Shown: positions 1 through 12,698 of the stretch, one piece after another | Layout of the letters: each line of letters starts with the position of its first letter | How positions within the stretch are numbered: position 1 is the first letter of the stretch | Source: Periconia sp. R9002 | Lineage: Eukaryota; Ascomycota; Dothideomycetes; Pleosporales; Periconiaceae | Direction: 5' to 3' | Length of the DNA stretch: 64,000 nucleotides | Assembly: GCA_023627715.1 (NCBI GenBank) | Contig: JAMAHW010000047.1 | Span: 227,138-291,137 of the forward strand | The notes under the pieces: model-generated | Seen by the model: the letters and a program-made list of their open reading frames with translations, nothing else | Databases searched by the model: none | Told to the model about the DNA's origin: nothing | Program-made: the position numbers and the translations under genes

Positions 1-1346
1 TGATTTCGTGGTAGGGGAGGGGAGGGTTCTCTGCTTATTCTAGCATGAAGAAGACGTGATAGGTACGTAGCTTAGAAAATAGATTCCCGTTTTTGTTTTA
101 GTGGGTTTATAGCGAAGCATATCTCTAGACTTGAAAAGAAAAGCATTTACTACCTGATGTAGAAGAGGAGAGACCCCTGGGGGGATAATGTAAAATGACT
201 TGAAGCCGAGGAGGTTTTATTTTTTCTGAAAAGATGGTAAGAGTTGATAGATTATTGTATTGATTCCTAATACAAACCGTACGTCTATGTATTCTAAACA
301 CCACAAAAATCACCTCCATTCCCAAATCCCCACCCCAAGAAAAACCATCTCCATCCATTGCACCAATATCATACCCCTCCCTAATCTTACCTCACCCCCT
401 AACTAATTAGCCAACACAATTCCCTCCTCCTCCTCCCCTCCTGCGTCCCCTTTACCCTACCTTACCAACCCCACCAACCCTCACATCCCATCTATCCCAT
501 CCATCCATCCCCCTACCCTCCCCTCTTCTCCCTACGTACCATATAAGTGAAGCAGCCATACACATCCATCCATCCATCCCACTACCCTTACCCTCATCCA
601 TTGATACGCAAACAAAGATCTACAGGCAAGGAAAGCAGCAAATGAGGCGTTTCGGACCGATTCCATTCGAATTCCTCGCATCCCACTAACTGTACATTGA
701 TCGCACTGCCCCGTTCCCGTTCCGCAGCTGCCCGTTCCGCCGTTGCCGTGCCGTGTTTTGTGGTGGGAATCGGACCGAAAGGTTCGCCTCACTTGGAGGA
801 TGGATTTTTTTTTTGTGTGTGTGTGTGTAGATCTTTACACATGCGTAGAGGAGCGTGTTGTTGTGTAGTTAGGGGGTTTGGTTGGTGAGGTGTGTGTGGG
901 TGGGTGGGTGGGTACACCCGTACCTACGTTTTAACACGTCAATCAATTGTTGTTTGTATGGATCTTCCCAGCACGCATGCACGTGCACACGCCGGCCGGG
1001 CTTGACGTTTGTAAAAAAGGAAATACCGAAGTACTCACGTCTATATGCCTCAAGCTGTATGTCTGGTGATATCTGCATCGACCTTCGAAACATCAACGCA
1101 TGGAAAGATGATGCGTGTGTGTGATAAGACCTATCAATGTAGGCAGCATGATGTGTATACGATACACGACATCAATTCATGCAAGCCCAATCTTTCATGC
1201 AAGATACCCGAATACCGATACACGATCGAGCTACACCACCCACGCCACATACCTGCTGTGTGTGCGTGTGTGTGTGTGTGTGTATCAACCACGTACGTAC
1301 GTACATATGGTAAGCGTGCGCAGGAGGGAGTTACGATAAGAGCGAC

Positions 1347-1403
1347 GAAAAAGAAAAAGAAAAAGAAAAAGAAAAAGAAAAAGAAAAAGAAAAAGAAAAA
1401 GAA
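1347..1403 (+). repeat. AAAAAG hexanucleotide microsatellite
   Basis: About nine to ten near-perfect tandem copies of a six-base unit of five A and one G, preceded by GACG and ending at GGAAAGG. The polylysine and polyphenylalanine frames through it are translations of the repeat, not genes. Confidence 0.9.
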
Positions 1404-2149
1404 AGGAAAGGACACGAGGGGGGTTGTGTATACAAACATTATTCAGGATCGCTACGTACCTAGATACCTACGTATGTACGTAGATGTACAGCAGAATCTA
1501 CTCGCCTACCTACCTAGGTAATAGATTAATTCCACGAGAGAAACCCCAAAACCGCAAACAAAACATATCAATCTACATACCTACATACCCTATGCTCCCC
1601 ATCACAACAACAAAAACAAAACAAAAAAGCAATGTGCAGTGTGTAAGTACATGTATACACGCTAACACCGATTCATACCTACCTGCATCAATGCATGTAT
1701 ACATACATACAAAAAGTACATACGTACCTACATGTATCCAACCAGAGCACACCACAATCTACATTGCGCATCTGGAGCACCACACCCCACCATATATCAT
1801 CACGCCTTAACAAAAAAAACAAAAAATGAAGGACACATGCATACAAAGCAAAAAAGCAAAAAAAACAGATCGATCGTGTATGTGCATACACATGCAAGAT
1901 AGCCGGACCACCTTGATCTCTCCGCCCACCTGGTCAAGCGCCAACAGGGGGAACCAATCAGGCATTGATTAAGCCCACTCCGTCTTCAGGTTTCGATCGA
2001 AACAGTCTTTCTCTTTTCGGCGAACATGGGGTAAAGAAAGAAAGGTGCAGCACTTACTTGGCTGGGGACGGGGACGCGAGGCCCTGATGACTAGCAGGGT
2101 ACAAAAGTCACCTACCTAGATCCAGGTCCAAAAGGGAATGGTGTGGGTG

Positions 2150-2215
2150 CGGTTAGGATTCGGGGTTAAGGTTCGGGGGGTGATTAGGGTTCGGATTCGG
2201 ATTTCGGGGGGGGCT
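2150..2215. repeat. Degenerate G-rich TTAGGG-like array
   Basis: Direct reading shows successive variants of a GGTTAGGATTC-like unit: GGTTAGGATTC, GGGTTAAGGTTC, GATTAGGGTTC, GGATTC and GGATTTC, separated by runs of G. It resembles an eroded interstitial telomere-type or G-rich satellite. It is short and degenerate, so its origin is uncertain. Confidence 0.45.
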
Positions 2216-2716
2216 TAACCCTGAGGACGCATGTTGCAGGGTCCCGCCACATGTTTATATTGTGCTAGGCATACTATAATGCTGTCATGCGTGCTATGTA
2301 CGGTGCCGTGATGCGCCAACGGGAAAAGAACATTGTGACGAAAAGAGCGAGTGGGTAGTATGCGCGAGTCAGGGTATATGTGCAGCTAGGCTACAGAGCA
2401 ATCGGGGGGGATTGAAATTGTACAGGAGGGGTAACAGCCATCAATGCAGAATAGATAACGGGAGACGATGGATGGGAGAATGCAGTGCCCAATCATGGCT
2501 CAGCCACACAGTGGGCTTTTGTACATGCAGCGCGAACACGTATAATCAACAATAATAACACGGTAGAAGGGGAGAAGGTGGGAGGAAAGCGACATGAATT
2601 GGGGTATAAATGACTCGCTTCGTGAAGACCATAAACAAACTCCTGGGCTAGAATGCGCGGAAAGAAAAAAAACGCTTTTACGACAACAGCAACAGAGAAA
2701 ATGACGAAAATGAGGC

Positions 2717-4427
2717 TCATGGTTCCGGCGTCTTCGGCGAGGCAGAACCAGCTTGGTCCGTCGTGTCACGATTGGCGAGGCGTGATCGAGGGCGAGCCCA
2801 CATGTTGCTCGTATCGTCGGACGGAGCATCGTAGTGGGGACGAACACCAGGTATCTTTAAAAGCACAGCGACATTCTCGTCCAATTCGGCAACTCCGCCA
2901 CTAGTCATGTCAGCAAATGAAGTCGATCATGTAAACCGTCTCGACTTACGAATCCGTTTCGATTTTGTACAGCGGACCCTTGGATGGCTGTCCGGGGGTG
3001 GAACTTGGCTCGGGAGGGGGAGTGAGCTGCGTAGCGTTGGACGAGTCGACCGAAAGCCTCCGTAGTTTGGCATGGACGAGGGCGTCATCCAGGGGAACTT
3101 CTGCCTTGCGCTTGGAGTTCTTTGCATTTTCGGCCGAGGCCCGCAGAGAAGCAATGCAAGGCATGACGACATTCCCGTCCACGCGCTCAAGAACATGCTC
3201 GTTTCTCCATTGCAGGTACTGCTCCTTCTGAGCCTTGAGCTGCTGTTGCAAGTTGTCTACTACTGAATTGGCAAAAGCGATCATGCCGTCAGGAGTGGGG
3301 TTGTGTGTCCGAGTGGTGGGTTGGGTGAAGGACCAAATGGCGTGGCAAGACAAGCACCGTTCCTGGTCGGCGCCATCCAGGTCAGCCTGCGTGATTTCAG
3401 CGGGAGGCTGTAAGGAAGCGGTTGTCCCTTGGTTCTGCATGCCAGAAGCGGGGTGTTGCTGTACTGGACCGGATGGCGGAGGCATATTGGCGCGATGCAT
3501 CACCATCATGTTGCTGGGCTTTGGACGGAGGATAGAATCAAGGTTTCTGGGGTGGACAGGTTTTGGATCGGACGAAGCACGACTTCGGCGGGGAGAAGCG
3601 TCCAGGGTCGAGATCTTTATGCCGGGTGGAGGTGAAGTCTTGCGACGTTGGGAGGAAGTGGAAGGTGGCGAAACATGTTCCGGAGACGGAGCAGGAGACA
3701 GCAGTCGAGGGGGGTAGGAACGGTGATCATGGGCTAGGACGGGAGTGTCTTGGTGGCGATATGTAGCAGCAGGAGCAGGAGCATGCAGCTGCGCGGGTGC
3801 GGGTTGAGCAACGAAGTCGCGCTCGGGAACAGCCGAATCCTGGCGGGCTGTGATTGGCCTGTCCTCAGGGGCGTTTGGGTCCGCATACGGATGGCTGCTA
3901 GTGCGCGATTGGGCCGGGGAGTGGTAATTCCGCGGAAACTCGAGCGATTGCGGCGTGAAGGGAAGGGCGGGAGATTGGTTTGGGGTTTGGTGATGATTGC
4001 GTTGGGAAACATGTTGGTGCGGGTGTTGTTGAGTGTGAGAGTGTTGAGGAGCCAGTTGTGTTGGAAGGGGCTGTCCGTTCTGGGGCGGGGAAGGCGCTAA
4101 GCGGGGACTGGCGATGATGGTCAGGGAAAGGGTTCACCAAGCACTGACGGACGAACATCAAACTTACCTGGTGCTCTTCTTCCACAACGGGTCGGCGCCA
4201 TAACCCGAGTGCTGCAGGCTCGGATCAGGTAGCAGAGGCGGCGAGGAACGGTTTTGGGATTCGACGTGGGCTGGTGCTGGTCTTGACTGGTTGCCCGCCC
4301 AGGCGGTAGGGTCGAAAGGTGGCAGATGTGTAGCGTGGCGGTGGTGAAACGGGCTGGGCGAGGTGGAAGACGATGTTGAAGAAATCAACTCGCTGAGGGA
4401 AGGCAGCCGGAGCTGATGGTCGCTCAT
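2717..4427 (-). CDS. Uncharacterised disordered, probably nuclear protein with a CxxC site
   Basis: Three exons, 4427-4168, 4107-2950 and 2900-2717, encode 533 aa. Both introns have GTAAGT donors and CTGAC branch sites, and the frame is open throughout. The start is the ATG that opens MSDHQLRLPSLSEL; the open frame extends upstream, but that extension is low-complexity and unlike protein. Residues 1-330 are rich in Ser, Pro, Gln and His. From about residue 335 a more ordered part contains RCLSCHAIW (one CxxC pair), then a Gln-rich predicted coiled coil (VVDNLQQQLKAQKEQYLQW), then a basic KNSKRK patch that could be a nuclear signal. The C-terminus is acidic, then basic. I do not recognise the family. 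A transcription-associated or chromatin role is a guess from composition. No neighbour suggests an operon-like partner. Confidence 0.75.
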
Positions 4428-4730
4428 GGTGGGTGGGAGGGGGAGAGAGAGACGGTCAAGTGTGGTAGACGGAGGCTGGTGATGGGAGATGCTGGGGCTG
4501 CAGAGGGAATACGTAGATGGATTGTTTGTGGCTGTTAGGCTGGCGGGGGAGGTGGCAAGATGCGGGTGATGCCCATAGCAGGCCACGCAGCAGAGAGTGC
4601 GGTGGTGGTGAAGAGGACAGAGAGGATGGAAGGATCGAGAGGGAGAGGATGAGATGGGATCGAGGGAGAGGATATTCAGAAGAGAAGAAGAGGAGTGAGT
4701 GAGTGAGTAGGAGAGAGGCACAGCACAACA

Positions 4731-4752
4731 CAAGCAAGCAAGCAAGCAAGCA
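4731..4752. repeat. CAAG tetranucleotide repeat
   Basis: About five tandem copies of CAAG upstream of the minus-strand gene starting at 4427. A CAGA run of five copies follows at 4821-4840. Both lie in the presumed promoter. Confidence 0.85.
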
Positions 4753-7700
4753 CAGCACGAGACACTATGGAGGTTGGACTCGGCACTGAAGTGACAGGGC
4801 GCGAGTGGTACAGTACAGAGGCAGACAGACAGACAGACAGCGTGCGTGCCTGTTAGACGGCGTACTAAGAGCAAGACGGTTCCTAGAGCTGGGATTTTGC
4901 GGGACTGGCCATGGAAGTGGATGCGGGCAATGGCATCCTTGTACCGCGGAAGGCCGTGATTCGAGCGGGTGGGCAACCTGGAAAGCCGGTATGCAGGCAG
5001 AGGCAGGCGGGCAAGCGGGCAGACAGGCAAGGCAGGCTGGCAAATGCAGGCCGCGCGATCACTGATGATATGGGCCATGGGCCACGAGCATGGGTTTTTA
5101 GCAGTGCATACACTTAGCCTACCTAGCATGTGTACAGTAGGTAGGGGGCATGGGTTTGGTTTGGGCATGGGCCACGCATCACTCGCCGCGCCGTCGATGG
5201 GATGGATCCTGACGGTACCCACTTGGTCTGACTGACTTGTTGTCTTGTGTCTTGTTGTCTTGTCTTGTGCAGTGCACCACCTCCCCCCTTCAAAGTTCAA
5301 ACGCGAATCCGAGAGCACGGTCGGTCGGTCGGGCTGCGTGAATCAAACGCTACTTTACTAGTACACTACGGGGAGAAGGGGGAACCTTTGGCACGGACCC
5401 TTTCGCTCCAAATTAACCCTTTGGGTATAGCCCCCTCCCTCATCGCAATCGCCCCTCTGCCCCTCCTCCTCCTCCTTCTACCACTAACTACTACCACCAC
5501 TACTACCACGACCATTGTATCTACATACATACTCCTCCCTTCTTGTCGCCCCTCTGCTCGGTTCGGCTCTGCTCTGCTCTGCTTCATTCATGTGGCCAGT
5601 CGATCGCAATGCCCCCAGTGTTGCTTTGCGCTGATGCGCGGTAGCACGCCATCTTTCACGCATGCGCCGGTACTCTGCTGCTGCTGCATCTCCAGCCGCA
5701 TTACCTTCACAGCGCCTACATATACATACGTACGGCATCGTCACTGCTGGCCTGGCCCGACAGCACGCCTCTTTTCTTTTTACTGTCCCTCCATCGGCTT
5801 TCCCGCCCCCGAGTCCATTTCATCCATTGTCCCGTCTCTACAACTAACAACTACCTAACTATTAGGTAGACCGACGCTGCAGTAGTGAGTCGAGTCGGCG
5901 CCTGCATTTCCATGCTGGAGCCAATCACAGATGGCGTGGCGGTACCCGCACTTGTGGCTTGTTCCCGCTCAAAGCGGTTCGGCCGCTTCTTCCCCTCCCC
6001 TCCCCTCGTCTCATCTCGTCTCGTCTCAGGGCTCCACCTGATGATGGATTCAACACCATCACTGCACTTGCTTAGATCTCTTCATAAGTGCAAGGTACAA
6101 GTTACCTGACCGAACTGGCATCCCGCAGCTTGCTCCCGTCGCCCACTCAGCTTGGCTACTGTATTGTACTAATGCTCCCGTACCGTCATCCACTCTGCTC
6201 TACCTAGGTACTCCGTCTTCTACTCCGTGAACTCAACCCCTGAACGGTGTTGGTGATCCGCTTTCCGTGGCCGCCGTCATCTTCTCCTTTCCATTTTTTT
6301 CTTGTCTTGCCAGGCCCAATCCCTGGCGCACAAACAACCTCCAAAGGCCATGTGCTTGTACAGTGGTTCGATACCATGGGAAAATACCTAGTGCCTGGGT
6401 GGGTTCTCGTCGAGCGTACGGTACGCACCGTATCCGGCCTGCCGTTGAAACTCCCGCATGGCGGCACTTTGACCCTGCGCTACGGCTTCGCCGGGAACAA
6501 ACAATGGATAGTCAGTCATGCACAAGTGAAAACCAACGCTACGCACTCTACTAGCCAGCCCCCAAGTCGAATACCCTGAATACCCAAGGCAGTGGCATCG
6601 ACTGCAGTACGTACTGTTTGGCCGTTTACATGGTGATCCAAACCCGCCCCAGGATTCCCACTTGTGGCATTTGTGGCGCCCGCGCTCCCCTGCCGCGCGG
6701 ATTGACGTGAACTTTGCTGAAGCGAAACCCGGAACCCCCGGCTGCCCCATGCTCTTTTGGCCGTGCGCGCCTCAGTCGTAATCAACTCACCGATGATGGC
6801 TAAACTCCAGGCGAACCTCCATTCCGCTTCGGGCATCTTGACCAGGGCTGCTACTCTTCACCGTCTTCAGTGCCCCGTACATTGCATTCACCTGCATTAC
6901 CTGTACTTGTACACGGCCTGCAGTACCACAGCTTCCGCTGCCTCTGTTGGCTGGCGAGCGCGTACATGTGCGGAGTGAACGGCATCCATGCATGCGCGCC
7001 AAGGCCTCTCCCCGGTGCCTGCGGGGTCGAGGCGACGGCATCACGTCCGCCCCGACATGGGTGTTCCCTTTCCCTTTCCCAATCCATACCACGCTGCCGT
7101 ATCGGTACGGTATATTGGACATGCTCGTCCGAATCGAGCACAAACACCCATTTCCTGTCATCGCCTCTTAACCATACACACCCTATACGGCCTACCCCTC
7201 GGACGGACTGGACCTCCGACCGTGGGAGAGGACCCCTCGCGGCGCACACGGCTTGCCGTCCTTGTGACGATTAGAGCGATATCCTGCTTCGCTTCGCACA
7301 CCTTTCACCGTTCGACGTCTGACCGCTCGCCGCAGCTGCTCTTCCCGCCTCACCGATGCCCCTTCTACCCGTCATTCAAAAGGTCTTGGTCCTATCGTTT
7401 CCAAATCTTATGCATGAAAGCGGTGCCAAAATCCTCGATACAATTTCAAAGCTACTCGTCACGTAAACCACCTTCAAACCTGCCAATCGCGTAAACGTGT
7501 ATGGACTATCTTAAGGGCTAAGCATCCTATGCTTTGCCGTATTTGCACTGCATCTCCCGGACCGCGACAACCCGGTTCTTGTCGCAATTACCAAGCTAAA
7601 ATGTATAAAATCACGCCTAGCCTGGCCAACGTATCGAAGTGAATCGCCAACAGCACTTGCGCTGCCGGGCCCGGTTGCCATGTACATCGGGAGTGCTTAC

Positions 7701-10272
7701 TTTCATTCTAGTGGCTTCGGTATCTACATTGATCTGCGTTTCGTATTGAACTTACTGCATCTTGCATCCATATGTCACGCAGCTACGCCATTGATGCTCT
7801 GAAGTGTCTCGCGGATTGGATGGGTCAGTAGAGCGAATAGACGGGAATAAAGGACCTAGCCTCTTCGTTCAAAGCGGATCATTGTGTCAGCATTGTGAAC
7901 GTGAGATAGTGGCACCACTTCGTCCACGGGTGCATCTCAGCGTCCTTTCTCACGTGGGGAGGTTCCACATACAGCTATCCAATATCACAGTCGCCTTCCC
8001 TTGTTATGCCAGCAGACACGGGCGCCGTTCCCACCTTCGACGATGAAAGAACATTGTTACCGTCGCCCCAGACTCATTGCATCAGTAGCCTATCTTCCGA
8101 CAGGCTGCAAGGCAACTGCGATCAAGGACGGAATCAGTCTTTGCTGTCGTGCCCTCGGTCTCCTGAGCCGCAGAGTAGTCAAAACACTATATCAATATTG
8201 GGAGTTCTATATTTTATTACCTTCCCTCCCTATCCTCCTTTCCCTCGCCACATACATGCAACTGGCCAATCATAGACGACTACCGCCCCACTCCTTTGCA
8301 TTCTAACAATTGTCTGATTGACTCAGATGAATGGTTGGCCGTGGACGGAAGAATGGTGTTGAAAACCATATAATAACCATTGACCCCTTCCTTCTTCATT
8401 ACGTGTTCCGCTATTTGCCTCCTGTGCACACGTTTCTGCGAATTTGTACTGACATTAATACCGCGAGCAATCATAAGATGTGCATATTTTGATGCGTGCT
8501 GCCAAGATAATGAAGTGAGTGTTATGATGCATACATACTTCTGAAAAGCCTTCAGAGGGAGGGGTGCAAGAAAATGTTCGAGAAGACCGATTCAGACTAA
8601 CAATTTAAGGTGATATGCGTGCATATCTCGTACCGGTCCCGGATAAGAAGAAGTAGAAGGTATTATCAAGAGTTTCAAGCAATGTTAAATGCAGCACTTG
8701 AGCCCAACTGCCACCCCTCGTGCTGACATAATGGGCGAGCTAAGTCAGCAATGCCTTCGATATGTTACACAGCCCCGCCTCTCGGCCTATGTAACTTCTG
8801 CTGCATGCGCCTATTTCCCTGCCCTGCTCGTCGTGGCGTATGCGAATCCATGTTCATGTGCACTTGGGTACTTACACCGCGCAAAGCACGTACAGTTTGC
8901 AGCAACCTTTCATCTCCTTGACATCATCGCACACGTACCACGCAGCACAAAGCAAAAACGTAGTGCCTGCGTCTTCTTGGGGATTGGGTCGGTGAGGAGG
9001 AGGAAGATTGTGTACTACATGACATCAACGACTCGAGAACACATGGCATACGCGTCAACGTGATGATGGGATGGGGGAGGCGGTTGAGTATGTTAGACTG
9101 ACAGAAGTGATGGAACCCCCTCCCCCTCTTTGTCTTACAGAAAAGTTGACCAATGTTCAGTAGAGGACTTCTTGTATACCAACATGGCGTTTGTATAACA
9201 AGAACTAAGTGTACACACTTGATCACTCCCGGTTTCAGCAGGCAACACCATCACCTCGTCGATAACATGATGTCAAGGACATCATTGAAAACGCATCCAC
9301 TCCCTATACGCAGTTGGGGTCAGTCGTACGAACCTGGGTAGTCTACCGATTGGAACGCCTATCAGTACACAGCATATGTACAGTGCGTCGCTCCATGCAT
9401 GTGGAGACGGCATACATATGCGGTAACCAAACGCTCGCGCGCGGAGAAGCCTACTTTCATTGTGTTGTTGCTTGCTCGCTCGTTCGTTCGCTGCAGCTGA
9501 TTTGAGTGTGTGAATCACAGCGTGTTTCGTTTTCCTCCTTTGGCTACAGGAGCATGGGTGAGTAACTAATGTGTGATGCCCACGACTGTCGGTTGCGTCT
9601 ACTTTTGTCATCGGTATCGGGCTCGGGGGGGGGGGGTTGAGTGCGCGGGTAGGTGGGTGAGGTGATATCGTCCATGCTGTGAGGGACGCATCCAGCTTTG
9701 CGAACACGTTTCGGCGATTAAATGGGTGGTTCAAGATGAAGTGGGAAGATGCAGGGGAGTTGCTTTCGGTCTCAGAGGGGAGATTCGGGCCAGACTGACG
9801 GCAAACCGGCAAAAGAAAAGAAACGCAACTACAGCCATGATGACACGGTGAGCGCATATCCACCCGTTTCATTTTCTCCTCCTTTATAGCAACAGCATAC
9901 AGATGGTTAATGCACCACCCACCCAACATCATTCTATCTAGACTACAGTCACTCACAGTGTCACCATATCACATAAACCAGACTATGGCAAACAACATTG
10001 AACCTACTTGCGCTCTCCTCCGAGCCGACCCGTCGCCGGCTACGTCCCGAAATAGCCGCGGCATCCAACGAAGCTGCCGCTCCCCTTGTGACAATCATTC
10101 CAATCCGCGGGCGGCGGAGAACAACTGGGTCTGCATTGGAAAGCAAGGATGATAACACCATATATCCCGTCCTCTTCGAGCGGGACATAGCCCTTCATTC
10201 CTTCCCGCGATCCGTTCGCTAATGCGCTGGACTGAATGGCAAGTTGGGCTGGTAGAGTATATTTATGTCGAC

Positions 10273-10745
10273 CTAATTACTACATTTCAATTCGCTGCTC
10301 ACCCGTAAATTGTCAGCAAACAGCAAAAGGCGTCGCTAGCCTATTTGAACCGCCCCGCTCTACAATGGCGATCGCCTTACCGCTCCCAGTAATACAGCCG
10401 TCATGTTTTCTTACTAGCGCACTCGCTAGTGTAGGTGGCTTTGTGTACTAATTACTACATTTCTTACCCAGACTACTTGAATTCTACGCGGGGTGGAAAT
10501 TGATACGAGAAAGGGAATTGGGCGGGGTGGTAGAGCGCGTGGGTGGGAGGAGGTGCAAGGTATGCTACTGACTAACAGTGTGAACGACATATTACAGAAT
10601 ACGCCTCGACTCCCTATGCGCAGTCTTTACAATCTTCTTACAGCGCACGTGCGCACTCTCTTGTATAAGTAGGTTTGTCTCCTAATTCTAATGCTCTTTC
10701 GTCGGACTACATGAAAACGGCGCGGGCCTGGAAATTGGTACGAGA
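10273..10745 (+). repeat. Diverged repeat, about three copies
   Basis: An exact 16-base word beginning CTAATTACTACATTTC occurs at 10273-10288 and 10448-10463, with a related CTAATTCTAATGCTCTTTC at 10682. After the second and third copies, a 40-base stretch (10471-10510 and 10705-10745) aligns with shared blocks GACTAC, TGAA, CGCGGG, TGGAAATTG and TACGAGA. This looks like an eroded tandem or dispersed repeat with spacing of about 175-235 bases. No coding capacity is evident. Confidence 0.5.
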
Positions 10746-12698
10746 ACCTGCGTTTCCCCCGAGTTGGTATTATCTGGCTCTGGACCATCGTATTTTCTCG
10801 GATGCAAACAACCGCTGCGAGGTCGGCAAGGTCTGGCGTCGAGTAGCTGACGGTGAATGCTGTTTCATTATTGGGGCAGTGTGTGAACTGAACGTTCTCC
10901 TTTAGGGATTTTGTGCGGCGCCCCTAGACATATAATTGTTTTTTGCCTTATTATCCCGCAAGTGCCAGTGCTACGCCGGCTTGGCACATACCTATTGTCA
11001 CTCAAACACCGGTGACATTCCCATCAAGATGAGCTAGCTTTCACGATCGATCTGATTGATCCGATGAAGGTTATCCATGATAGTCCCAGGCATATCTGAT
11101 AACGGTCTGGTCAATCACGTCCCTTTCCCTCACTCAAATACTCACCATCAATGCTTGCTACACAAGCTGCGTCGTACTCGCAGGGCTTCCTTGATGCACA
11201 ACGTGGCAGCCGTGCTGAGGTGGGAAAAACGAGGAGTAGGCCCATTCGATGGCCCCCAGGTCTCCTTTCCATATGTTCCCCCTCCTTTCTGCAAGCCATT
11301 CCCACCTCTCACGGCATTTTTGACACCACCGTCTCATCTCACGCCTTTCCTCGTTCGAAGGCACTCGCATACGGTGCCACCATTGGCATTTCTCCGCCCA
11401 CGTGTATAGTCCTCCCTTTGCATATCACTGCTTACCTCGGCAGCGCCCGCGTTTTATTTAGCAAAAGCGGTCGCCTCGTTGGGGCGGAGTTCGCTTCCTT
11501 ATACGCGCACTAGCCCGTATCCGGAGTGGGTTGCGTAGGGCTATCGCTGCTCTGGAGTATCTTTCTGATACACATATACCATTTGGAATTGAAAAGGCAG
11601 ATACCCTTGTTCATTTGCGCGAGTGTAAGTGGTTGGATGCTTTCATCTCGTGCGTGACATGCAGGGCCATGTTGTCAGAATGATTGGCGTCCGCTTGCCC
11701 CCGTCCGGCCACCGCAGCCCGATGACGCTTGGTTCCCTTCGTTGATTTACGAAAGTAGACATTAGCATCTAGCGGTATCTTACGGGCAGGACGCTGTGGG
11801 GCGGTTAGTCCTCCGCAATCGTGGAAAAAGGTATGGTTTTGGCTCTGGAGTTCTTGTATAGCGAGTGTTACTACGGAGCGGACTATCCACTATGAAGGCT
11901 AACGAGCAGTTCATTAGCAAGTACTTGTTTCTTCGTTCCTTCGGACAGCAATTGTCCCTGTGGCGCTCAACGACAGTCCCACCCCATCGCAGATTGCGAA
12001 CATGAAATGTCGCGATGGACCCCAGCCTTACAATTATTAACCATGCGCTCCTGTCACGGTCCCCGCTGACGGGCGGTGGTTCGGACTGCATCTCGGCACG
12101 CATCCCTCCTCTTTTCTCACGAATCCAATATTTTCTTTTTTGCAAATTGCTGATCCCCTGAAATGCATAGATAAGCAAACCAACCGGTTCGTTGCTGTCC
12201 CGCCCGCTTTTAAGCATCGTGGTCCCAAGGTTTTCGATAACCGTTTTTGCGCAACGTTAGGCCCTCCACTGCCTTATGCCTCTCCCATGACATCGCCTCC
12301 TTTAGAATTGCGTATTCGCCAACGGCCTGCAGATCAGGTGCAGATCCAGGACGACGTTCCTAGAGAACAAAAAGCTTAGTGTCTAATTCGAATTCAACAA
12401 CGACGCAAAGGAAGACGACAGAAACGGTGCAGAGAAGAAAGGAACACAAAGATCCAAAGACCATTACACCAAATCTTAACTGCACCAAATGCAGTAAAAG
12501 ACCCACAACACAATTCACGACGGCCAAAAAACAGTGACCGGCAGAACCACGAAAGATTCACACGACGGGAAAATTCTCAGCCAGACACGTACGTCTCAGG
12601 AAGACGTGCTCGCTTCTTTTCAAAAAAGCAACTCCTTTTTACGAACGATTCAACGAAGAAAAAAGAACGACTTTCTATTCCGCAACGCCGTTTACATC

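Larger units (their letters stand above)
1..2716. other. Non-coding stretch rich in simple repeats
   Basis: I see no supportable gene here. The interval holds TG and GGGT runs (about 814-830 and 898-913), a GT run near 1260-1285, ACGTACGTAC motifs near 1290, an AAAAAG hexanucleotide array (1347-1403), and a degenerate G-rich array with TTAGGG-like units (2150-2215). The short open frames read through these repeats and have no recognisable protein features. Confidence 0.7.
4428..12698. other. Long gene-poor interval
   Basis: 8.3 kb with no model I can support. The first 1.5 kb, upstream of the minus-strand gene, is probably its promoter and leader, with CAAG and CAGA tetranucleotide runs and polypyrimidine tracts. 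The rest has many short open frames on both strands without domain, signal-peptide or splice-consistent structure. A diverged repeat lies at 10273-10745. The approach to 12.7 kb (about 12380-12698) is A-rich and is probably the leader of the receptor gene. Confidence 0.6.

Noticed and set aside
4428..5318. 300-codon upstream extension of the first minus-strand gene
   Set aside because: It reads through polypyrimidine and tetranucleotide repeats (Cys/Leu/Ser-rich). The better start is the Met at 4427.
5247..5858. 203-codon plus-strand frame
   Set aside because: It translates CCT/ACT simple repeats and has no folded-protein character.
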